From assembly GCA_947491945.1 (NCBI GenBank), contig CANLLN010000015.1:52375-116374 (forward strand): 64,000 nt of DNA. Reading direction: 5' to 3'. The notes below the pieces were generated by a model that saw only the letters and a list, made by a program, of their open reading frames with translations, was not told the DNA's origin and searched no databases. How positions within the stretch are numbered: the first letter of the stretch is position 1; the number at the start of each line of letters is the position of its first letter. This document shows positions 45,562-52,278 of the stretch, one piece after another. Source of the stretch: an uncultured Carboxylicivirga sp. GTDB lineage: Bacteria; Bacteroidota; Bacteroidia; Bacteroidales; Marinilabiliaceae. Made by a program: the position numbers and the translations under genes.

Positions 45562-46532
45562 AAAAAACAGTAAGTATAAATATAAGTGGGCAAATGTTTT
45601 ATATCGATGAGGATGCCTACACTCGCCTAAGGGCTTATCTCGATAAGATTGAAACTACTTTCCGATCGCAGGATAGTGGTGATGAGATTATTGCGGACAT
45701 TGAGAGTCGCGTGGCCGAAATATTTAATGAGCGGATTGATAAGGAAGCGGGTGTTGTTACTCTTGAAATGGTTGATGAGGTGATTGCCACGATGGGAGAG
45801 CCCGAGCAGTTCGACGAGGGAGAGTCCGATGAAAAGAAAAGTTATACGCCGCCAAACACATTGGTGTTTCGCAAGCCTAGTCGCCGTTTCTACCGCGATG
45901 TTGATAACCGCGTGCTCGGAGGTGTGTGTGCCGGTATAGCTGCTTATTTTGGTATTGACGTTACCCTCGTTAGAATACTCACGGCACTTTTTATTATCTT
46001 TACGGGTGTGGGTTTACTCATCTATCTCATTCTGTGGATTGCCCTACCACCGGCGCGCACCACGGCGCAAAAGCTACACATGCGCGGCGAGCGTATCACC
46101 ATTGAAAACATAGAGCGCAGCATCCGTGATGAGTATGATGAGGTGCGCAGGAAGTTTGGCACTTTTAAGGAGTCGGCCACCTATAAAAAGGGTCAGAGTT
46201 TTTTCAGTCGTTTTAGCAAAGGCGATAAGTCGGCCTTGCTGATTGTTGTAGCTATTGTGGGCGGCTGGATGCTCTTTAATATGCCACAAGCAGGTAGTTT
46301 TATGCATGCTCCAATGGCTGTATTCACAGGTTTTTCGCATCATGTAGTACCTATGTTTAGTCATATCTTTTTCCCGGGTGCACTTACTCTGGTACTGGTG
46401 CTTTTGGTGATTGGACTTGTTTTTAAAACCATCCTGAAAATCGTGTTATACCTTATTGCATTTATCCTGCTGGGTAGCTTAACCCTTAAAGTTCTCTTCT
46501 GGATGTTTGGCGGGTTTATGCTCGTGTGTTAA
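45558..46532 (+). CDS. PspC-domain membrane protein, first copy
   Basis: 324 residues. Positions about 1-90 form a soluble, acidic alpha/beta domain starting SINISGQMFYIDEDAYTRL. Then the PspC domain (FYRDVDNRVLGGVCAGIAAYFGIDVTLVRILTAL, about 112-165) with its membrane span, and further hydrophobic segments around 230-250, 260-290 and 295-323. PspC proteins signal envelope stress in Proteobacteria. This gene and the next share the N-terminal domain and PspC part, so they are tandem paralogues, but this copy ends in membrane segments with no C-terminal soluble domain. Starts with ATGA overlap to padR. Confidence 0.88.
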   Translation: MKKTVSINISGQMFYIDEDAYTRLRAYLDKIETTFRSQDSGDEIIADIESRVAEIFNERIDKEAGVVTLEMVDEVIATMGEPEQFDEGESDEKKSYTPPNTLVFRKPSRRFYRDVDNRVLGGVCAGIAAYFGIDVTLVRILTALFIIFTGVGLLIYLILWIALPPARTTAQKLHMRGERITIENIERSIRDEYDEVRRKFGTFKESATYKKGQSFFSRFSKGDKSALLIVVAIVGGWMLFNMPQAGSFMHAPMAVFTGFSHHVVPMFSHIFFPGALTLVLVLLVIGLVFKTILKIVLYLIAFILLGSLTLKVLFWMFGGFMLVC

Positions 46533-46568
46533 TTGCAAATATTATTTACCCTAAGTGATTATTTAACC

Positions 46569-48050
46569 ATGAATAAAACAATTAATATCAACCTGGATGG
46601 CTTTGCCTTTAAAATTGAAGAGGACGCCTATGAGCGCCTTAAGAATTACCTGGACACCCTTAAAGAACGTTTGGGTGAGGATGGGGAAGCACAGGAAGTG
46701 ATAACTGATATAGAAGCACGCATAGCCGAGCTGTTTCAGTACAAATGTGCGGGGAGCACCATACAGCTGGCAGCCGTGAATGAGATTATTGATACCATTG
46801 GCGAGCCCAATGATATTGTGGATGAAGAGGAGGCAGCAAATGCTGATGCGAAAGGATCGTCTTCCACCATTTATGACAGTAAGAAAGCCCTCTATCGCGA
46901 TCCTGATGATCGTATCTTTGGAGGAGTATGTGCCGGATTGGGTGCCTATTTTGATGTGGATCCGCTGGTGTTTCGCATCATCGCCGTGGTGACTGCCCTG
47001 ATGAGTTTTGGCGTGGTAGCTTTCATTTATGTGGTGCTGTGGATTGTGATGCCCAAGGCGCAAACATTGGCGCAACGCATGGAGATGCGGGGAGGCATTA
47101 CTTTTAATACTGTGAGTGACAATATTAAGGAGGAGTATGCTGCCGTAACCTCACGATTTAAGGCTTATAAAAACAAACCAAGTTATAAACGTATGCAAAA
47201 CAAAGCGAATAAAACAGGTGATGCCATGGCCAAAGGCCTGTATCAGCTTCTGAATATCTTTGGGATAATTCTGGGCGTAGGCATCGTTATATGGAGTGTG
47301 TTGTCAATTATGGGTCTGGTAGGTTTTGTTGCCTTTAAAGATACACTTCTGAGTCTGGCACTAACTGACGGCAATCATTTTATTGCATCCATTCCCGATC
47401 GTTTCTTGTCGCAGATGGATCAAAATCTAATGATGGCTGCTGCCCTGCTGGTAATTGGCATTCCTTTTATTGTGATTCTTTATCTGGGCTTAAAGTTGAT
47501 TTTCCGTTTTAATAGCCATGGCAAGGTAGTCGGCACCTCTGCTCTTATACTTTGGTTGGCTGGTATTGTACTGGTCTTTTTCACCGGCATTCGTATTGCC
47601 CGCAGCTTTGAAGAAACAGAAACATTGAGTGAGCAACACGCTCTGAAGAGTACCACAGCTCAAACCATTTACCTTCGCCCCAGTGAGGTGAAGCAGCACG
47701 GTGCAGAGCGCGATTTTCTGATGGACATGGATCCGCTTAGTGCCTACTCCGAGGACGGTGCCTTTAAGGTGGAGGGGCGACCTATTATCAATATTCGCCG
47801 GGGCGATGATTTCGCGCTGAGTATTGATCGTCGTGCCCGTGGCCTCAATGATGAGGATGCAGCTTTTAATGCGCGGAACACAAGCTATGAATGGACGCAA
47901 AAGGATTCAGTTATATACCTGGATCGTAGCTTTAAGATTGCCGATGAGGCTCTGGTGCGGCAGCAGCGTGTGATTGTAACTATTCAGATACCCTATGGCA
48001 AGAGTCTGGAAGTGAGTCCCTACCTGGATCGCTTTATTGATGAGTATTAG
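46569..48050 (+). CDS. PspC-domain membrane protein, second copy with C-terminal beta domain
   Basis: 493 residues from the ATG at 46569 (MNKTININLDGFAFKIEED); a TTG-initiated extension to 46533 is dropped. It repeats the N-terminal domain and PspC domain of the preceding protein (ALYRDPDDRIFGGVCAGLGAYFDVDPLVFRIIAVV), has three further spans (about 225-245, 275-300, 310-330) and ends in a soluble, beta-rich domain (about 350-493, RRGDDFALSIDRRARG, VIVTIQIPYGKSLEVSPYLD) reminiscent of LiaF/DUF2807-type putative adhesin domains. Such domains sense or report envelope stress in Firmicutes. The role here is inferred from domains and operon. Confidence 0.85.
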   Translation: MNKTININLDGFAFKIEEDAYERLKNYLDTLKERLGEDGEAQEVITDIEARIAELFQYKCAGSTIQLAAVNEIIDTIGEPNDIVDEEEAANADAKGSSSTIYDSKKALYRDPDDRIFGGVCAGLGAYFDVDPLVFRIIAVVTALMSFGVVAFIYVVLWIVMPKAQTLAQRMEMRGGITFNTVSDNIKEEYAAVTSRFKAYKNKPSYKRMQNKANKTGDAMAKGLYQLLNIFGIILGVGIVIWSVLSIMGLVGFVAFKDTLLSLALTDGNHFIASIPDRFLSQMDQNLMMAAALLVIGIPFIVILYLGLKLIFRFNSHGKVVGTSALILWLAGIVLVFFTGIRIARSFEETETLSEQHALKSTTAQTIYLRPSEVKQHGAERDFLMDMDPLSAYSEDGAFKVEGRPIINIRRGDDFALSIDRRARGLNDEDAAFNARNTSYEWTQKDSVIYLDRSFKIADEALVRQQRVIVTIQIPYGKSLEVSPYLDRFIDEY

Positions 48051-48211
48051 TTAGTGGTAAGTTGTGAGAGAAGAGATGAGCGATGAGTAGAGAGTTATAA
48101 GAGGTGAAGAGTAAGGTTGATTTGCAGGGGAGTGCTCATACAATTCATCAACGAAAAAAAAATGGTGTTATCAAATAATGTAATTTGCTGTTGGTATAAA
48201 AATAAGAAAAC

Positions 48212-48697
48212 ATGAAACAATTTTTAGCAATAACAATTATCGCTGCATTTTCATATAGTATGAGTGCGCAGAGTCGTCATTCTGATCGCTTATTTGAGAA
48301 GATGGCACTGAAACCCGGCATCACTCTTATGTCTTTCTCTAAAGCCATGCTGGAAGCCGTTAATCTGAATTTTGATGATGATGAAAAGGGCGAAGGCAAT
48401 GTAAGTGGCGATCTTACCGAGGTGAAGCTAATGATTTACAATGCACCTGAAAATGAAGAAAGCATCGACTTTAAAGAGCTTACATTGAACTATCTGCCGC
48501 TGAGTCGCTATGACAAAGTGGAAGAGGATGAGCCGGATGAGGATGTTGATATCAGAATATTACGATCCGGAAGAAAGGTATCAGAATGCCATATCCTGTT
48601 TCAAGGGGAGACCAACGGTGTTTTGCTGTCTTTCTTCGGTAATTTTAAGTTGGATGATGTGGATGAGCTGGCCGAAAAGATGGATAGTTATAAGTAG
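48212..48697 (+). CDS. DUF4252 family secreted protein
   Basis: 161 residues with signal peptide (MKQFLAITIIAAFSYSMSA, cut before QSRHS). The mature part has an early FEKMALKPGITLMSFSKAML block, a middle acidic run (VEEDEPDEDVDI) and a C-terminal ILFQGETNGVLLSFFGNFKLDDVDELAEKM, the signature block of DUF4252 (conserved Bacteroidota, unknown function). DUF4252 genes are often near ECF sigma or anti-sigma genes; here it follows the PspC operon by 161 bp and may or may not be co-transcribed. A bidirectional terminator follows. Confidence 0.85.
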   Translation: MKQFLAITIIAAFSYSMSAQSRHSDRLFEKMALKPGITLMSFSKAMLEAVNLNFDDDEKGEGNVSGDLTEVKLMIYNAPENEESIDFKELTLNYLPLSRYDKVEEDEPDEDVDIRILRSGRKVSECHILFQGETNGVLLSFFGNFKLDDVDELAEKMDSYK

Positions 48698-48702
48698 GGG
48701 GG

Positions 48703-48744
48703 TAGGTACTAGCTGTTAGGTATTAGCTGTTAGGTATCAGGTGC
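48703..48744. repeat. 14-bp tandem repeat, about three copies
   Basis: TAGGTACTAGCTGT, TAGGTATTAGCTGT and the diverged TAGGTATCAGGTGC stand head to tail directly behind the DUF4252 gene. Confidence 0.7.
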
Positions 48745-48786
48745 TGGTTTATATGGATGGCTTTACGCGCAGCGCCTGAGATTATA

Positions 48787-48823
48787 AAAAAAACGGAGTA
48801 GCCACTGGCTACTCCGTTTTTTT
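48787..48823. terminator. Bidirectional terminator between DUF4252 and fabH
   Basis: 15-bp perfect stem AAAAACGGAGTAGCC / GGCTACTCCGTTTTT with a 3-nt loop and A and T runs on both sides, serving the convergent genes. Confidence 0.9.
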
Positions 48824-48850
48824 GAGCTGATCGTCAATGGGTCAGCTATA

Positions 48851-49861
48851 TTATTTGGCATACTTATCACCGTCGTAGCCCCACTTAATATAAATTGAGC
48901 CCCAGGTAAAGCCGGCACCGAAGGCAGCCAGCACAATATTATCGCCTTTTTTCAGTTGCTTCTCCCATTCCCACAAGCATAGAGGGATAGTAGCCGAGGT
49001 GGTGTTGCCGTAACGCTCAATATTGATCATTACTTTCTCTTTGGCCAGGTTCATGCGCTCTGCTGTAGCACCAATGATGCGCAGGTTAGCCTGATGTGGC
49101 ACCAGCCAGTTAATGTCTTCATGTGACAGGCCGTTGCGCTCCATAATTTCCACCGATACATCAGCCATTTTTGAAACGGCATGCTTAAACACGTGCTGTC
49201 CTTCCTGGTAGATGTAGTGCATTTTGTTGTCAACAGTTTCGTGTGAGGCCGGATATACCGATCCGCCGCCCTTCATGTGAAGGTGTACACGACCAAAGCC
49301 ATCGCTTTTAAGGATGCGGTCGCGGATACCGATTTCTTCTTCTGTCGGCTCAAGTAATACGGCTGTACCGGCATCACCAAACAATACGCAAGTTGTGCGA
49401 TCGGTATAGTCCACGATGGACGACATTTTTTCGGCGCCCACTACAAGTATTTTTTTCTTAGCACCCGATTCGATGAAGCGGCTGGCTACATCCAAACCAT
49501 ATATAAAACCAGAGCAACCTCCATTAATGTCAAAGCCGTGGCCGTTTTTAATACCGCATTTGTCGGCAATAATATTGGCGGTTGCCGGGAATGGGTGGTC
49601 GGGCGTAACAGTGGTGCAAATCACCAAGTCAATCTCTTCCGGTTTCACCCCTGTCTTTCTGAAAATATCCTTCACGGCCTCAGCACCCATGTCTGAAGCA
49701 CCCAGGCCTTCGCCTTTTTGGATGTGACGCTCTTTAATACCCACGCGGGTCATGATCCACTCGTCGGTGGTATCTACCATTGTACTTAACTCCTGATTAT
49801 CCAGTATATAATCAGGCACGTATGCACCAACGGCTGTAATAACTGCACTGGTTTTTTTCAT
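48851..49861 (-). CDS. fabH: 3-oxoacyl-ACP synthase III
   Basis: 336 residues, condenses acetyl-CoA (or branched acyl-CoA) with malonyl-ACP to start fatty acid synthesis. The catalytic triad is visible: Cys116 in NGGCSGF, His256 in VPHQANLR and Asn286 in YGNTTSA. ATG at 49861 gives [17 protein letters not shown], the usual start. It does not follow rpmF directly: 360 bp, a terminator and its own promoter separate the two, and no plsX is present, unlike the common rpmF-plsX-fabH order. Confidence 0.95.
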   Translation of the reverse strand: MKKTSAVITAVGAYVPDYILDNQELSTMVDTTDEWIMTRVGIKERHIQKGEGLGASDMGAEAVKDIFRKTGVKPEEIDLVICTTVTPDHPFPATANIIADKCGIKNGHGFDINGGCSGFIYGLDVASRFIESGAKKKILVVGAEKMSSIVDYTDRTTCVLFGDAGTAVLLEPTEEEIGIRDRILKSDGFGRVHLHMKGGGSVYPASHETVDNKMHYIYQEGQHVFKHAVSKMADVSVEIMERNGLSHEDINWLVPHQANLRIIGATAERMNLAKEKVMINIERYGNTTSATIPLCLWEWEKQLKKGDNIVLAAFGAGFTWGSIYIKWGYDGDKYAK

Positions 49862-50057
49862 TTGATGTTCAATTTTTTGCTTGCGCTTTGCGCAGCAGCA
49901 GATTGGAAACTTAATCGAATTAATAATTCACTCCCGAACTACTTCTTTCTTTGTCTCCGTATCTTTCAATAACCTGCAAATGGCACCACACATACCATCT
50001 GCTAAAATTAATACTCTTCTAAAATATTTCTAAAGAAATGCTCAATATGAGCGAGTA

Positions 50058-50087
50058 CAAAAGTAAGAAAACCGAAATAGTAAACAA
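50058..50087 (-). promoter_or_regulatory. Complete Bacteroidota-type promoter for fabH
   Basis: Minus strand TTG (50085-50087), 19-bp spacer, TACTTTTG (50058-50065), exact consensus. Predicted start of transcription near 50050. Confidence 0.7.
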
Positions 50088-50162
50088 ATGATTTGAAAAT
50101 CTATATGGCTTTAAGCACTTAAAGGTCAGTGTCTGTTTGGAAAAGGGGAGGATTGGGGCTAA

Positions 50163-50202
50163 ACAAAATTTGCCCTCAAATTTCTTTGAGGGCAAATTTT
50201 AT
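50163..50202 (-). terminator. Terminator of the DUF177-rpmF operon
   Basis: 16-bp stem AAAATTTGCCCTCAAA (50165-50180) with TTTGAGGGCAAATTTT (50185-50200), 4-nt loop, 20 bp after the rpmF stop. Confidence 0.88.
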
Positions 50203-50221
50203 TGAATGCGGATTCAATAAA

Positions 50222-50407
50222 CTATGCTGTTACTTCTTTTTCTACAGCTAATTTTCCACGGTAATAACCGCACTCACCACATACTGTGTGTAACTTAACA
50301 GTAGCACCACAGTTTGAACAAACGCCCAAGGCAGGTGCAACTGCTTTGTAGTGTGTTCTTCTTTTGTCTCTTCTCGTTTTCGAGATCTTTCGCTTAGGAT
50401 GTGCCAT
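50222..50407 (-). CDS. rpmF: Ribosomal protein L32
   Basis: 61 residues, structural protein of the 50S subunit. N-terminal MAHPKRKISKTRRDKRRTHYK is the family signature; CSNC and CGEC (residues 30-33 and 43-46) form a C4 zinc ribbon, the C+ version of L32. It follows the DUF177 gene by 8 bp, the universal yceD-rpmF pairing. Confidence 0.97.
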   Translation of the reverse strand: MAHPKRKISKTRRDKRRTHYKAVAPALGVCSNCGATVKLHTVCGECGYYRGKLAVEKEVTA

Positions 50408-50415
50408 TTTTCAAC

Positions 50416-50967
50416 CTATTTATTTGATTTATCAACTAAATTTTTCAGAGCCGCCCATCGCGGATCCGTATCATCGTCCTGTTCCTCCTCCGTTTCTTCG
50501 TCAACCAAATAATCGTTCAGTTGATTTAGCATCTCAGCATCACAGGTAACGTTGCCATCTTCGTCTTCAGGGTGCAGGTGTCTGATTGGTAAAGCTACGC
50601 AAATAAGTTCGTAGATTAACTGCGCCACATTAACCGCGTGTTCATTATGTGGTAAAACAATAATCTCTTCCGTTGGTTCGTCATATTCCTCACCAAATTT
50701 GATATACACCAGTGAGGTGTTACTCAATGGAATGGTTAGTGTTCCCAGGCAATTGTCGCAAATGGTCTCCACCTGACCTTCAATCGTAAAATTCAAGCTA
50801 AACAGGGCCGAGCTTTTACTTAGTTCGACACAGGCTTTTAGCTGTCCTTTTTCTACCAGTGGCTGTTCAAACAACGCAAAGAATTCGTCACCTATTTCAT
50901 AGTTAAACAGGTGTTTGCCTTCTTTCAATCCCTTAAATGGAATACTGTAGTTTTTCAATCTGTCCAC
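50416..50967 (-). CDS. YceD/DUF177 family protein
   Basis: 183 residues. A beta-rich N-terminal part, the CDNC motif (about 69-72, in VETICDNCLGTL), a middle IPLSNTSLVYIKFGEEYDE, and an acidic C-terminal tail (EETEEEQDDDTDPRWAALKNL). YceD proteins accumulate with 23S rRNA maturation and are almost always encoded just before rpmF, as here. TDPRWAALKNL near the C-terminus is the family end signature. Confidence 0.93.
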   Translation of the reverse strand: MDRLKNYSIPFKGLKEGKHLFNYEIGDEFFALFEQPLVEKGQLKACVELSKSSALFSLNFTIEGQVETICDNCLGTLTIPLSNTSLVYIKFGEEYDEPTEEIIVLPHNEHAVNVAQLIYELICVALPIRHLHPEDEDGNVTCDAEMLNQLNDYLVDEETEEEQDDDTDPRWAALKNLVDKSNK

Positions 50968-50989
50968 TTTTCCCTTTCTAAAAACTGTG

Positions 50990-50997
50990 CAAAAGTA
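50990..50997 (-). promoter_or_regulatory. -7 promoter element for DUF177-rpmF
   Basis: Minus-strand TACTTTTG, exact TAnnTTTG, 23 bp before the DUF177 start. No TTG at 19-21 bp upstream was seen. Confidence 0.5.
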
Positions 50998-51060
50998 TAA
51001 AATAAACCCAAGTAAGAAAAGGAATGTGCTTTTTTTTGTTTGTTAATAAGTCATAATGTT

Positions 51061-52215
51061 TCAGGCTTTTGGTAGACTTAACCTAAAGGTGGTGCCTTTG
51101 CCGGGAATCGACTCTTTAACAAATAGTTTGCCGCCATGATAACCTTCAATGATGCGGCGTGCCAGGGAAAGGCCGAGCCCCCAGCCCCTTGGCTTGGTGG
51201 TGTATCCTGGTCTGAATATAGTTTTAAATTGATTGCGCGGAAGACCTTTGCCTGTGTCGCTAATATCAACAAGTACATGACCGTTGGTTTGTTGTATGGC
51301 AATGTGTATGCTGCCTTTACCCTTGATGGCATCGACCGCATTTTTGCAAAGGTTCTCGATTACCCACTGAAACAGTACTTTATTGATATTCACCATCAGA
51401 TAGGGTTCCCTGCCGGTATCTATTGTTATATTTACGTTGGAGGCCGTGCGGCGGCGCAGGTAATCGATAATTTCATCGATGGCCAGTATCAGGGGCTGCT
51501 CGCTTAACTCGGGTTTGGCACCTATTTTTGAGAAGCGATCGGTAATTACTTGAAGGCGGCGGACGTCTTTCTCCAGTTCAAGCGCCAGTTCACTGTTTTC
51601 CTCTTTCAGCTTTAGTAGATCGACCCATCCCAGCAATGATGAGGTAGGGGTACCCAGCTGATGAGCTGTTTCCTTAGACATGCCCACCCATACCTGATCC
51701 TGCTCGGCTTTGCGTGCTCCATTAAAGGCAATGTATGCAATGGTAATGAATAAGCCTACAATGGCCAGCTGTATAATTGGGAACCATCCCAGTTTTTTAA
51801 TGAGTATGGAGTCGTCGAAATACAAATACTGACGCTCGTTAGGTCCCAGATCAATGACCAAAGGCTCCATTCGCGCCATCAGGCGTTTCAATTCTTTTTC
51901 TATGGCGGCCTTCTCGTTGCCTTCAGGTAGTTGCAGGTTACGGTGCGAATTAATGGTGGAGTCAGCATCAATAATGATAATGGGAATGGTTGTGTTTTGG
52001 CTGATGATTTCCAGTGTGAGCGCCAACTCATCTTCACCGGCACCGCTTTGGGTAATCTGTTTGATTGCCTGCATCCATATCTCCACACTTTTGCGCTCTT
52101 TTTCTTTGAGTTCGCTCGTGAGGTTATCGGTATAGATAAGGGTGAACAAGCCTATGGTAACAGCTGCAATGAGCAGGAATAGTTTCCAGACGCGTTTGTG
52201 GGTGTAAAAGTTCAT
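51061..52215 (-). CDS. Membrane sensor histidine kinase
   Basis: 384 residues. Two membrane spans (about 10-28 and 143-165) bracket a small periplasmic domain of about 115 residues. The cytoplasmic part has the phospho-acceptor His185 in KETAHQLGTPTSSLLGW (a Bacteroidota-type H-box with HQLGTP), N-box ENLCKNAVDAI, and G boxes DTGKGLP and GWGLGLS. No receiver. It begins 63 bp behind the 933-residue hybrid kinase gene on the same strand, so both are probably co-transcribed after rsgA. No response regulator gene is near. Confidence 0.93.
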   Translation of the reverse strand: MNFYTHKRVWKLFLLIAAVTIGLFTLIYTDNLTSELKEKERKSVEIWMQAIKQITQSGAGEDELALTLEIISQNTTIPIIIIDADSTINSHRNLQLPEGNEKAAIEKELKRLMARMEPLVIDLGPNERQYLYFDDSILIKKLGWFPIIQLAIVGLFITIAYIAFNGARKAEQDQVWVGMSKETAHQLGTPTSSLLGWVDLLKLKEENSELALELEKDVRRLQVITDRFSKIGAKPELSEQPLILAIDEIIDYLRRRTASNVNITIDTGREPYLMVNINKVLFQWVIENLCKNAVDAIKGKGSIHIAIQQTNGHVLVDISDTGKGLPRNQFKTIFRPGYTTKPRGWGLGLSLARRIIEGYHGGKLFVKESIPGKGTTFRLSLPKA

Positions 52216-52278
52216 TGATGATTACATTGATGTGTTGCATTACTAACGCAGCTAAGGTGGTTTTATTACTGATGATGT

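Larger units (their letters stand above)
49862..50221. other. Intergenic region between rpmF and fabH
   Basis: 360 bp holding the rpmF terminator, a complete promoter for fabH and a roughly 190-nt fabH leader. The leader contains the short palindrome TGCGCTTTGCGCA at 49886; I recognise no known riboswitch in it. Confidence 0.45.

Noticed and set aside
48055..48118. Purine-rich stretch with repeated GAGAGAAGAG-like words after the second PspC gene
   Set aside because: Low-complexity sequence with no regular period; not counted as a repeat element.
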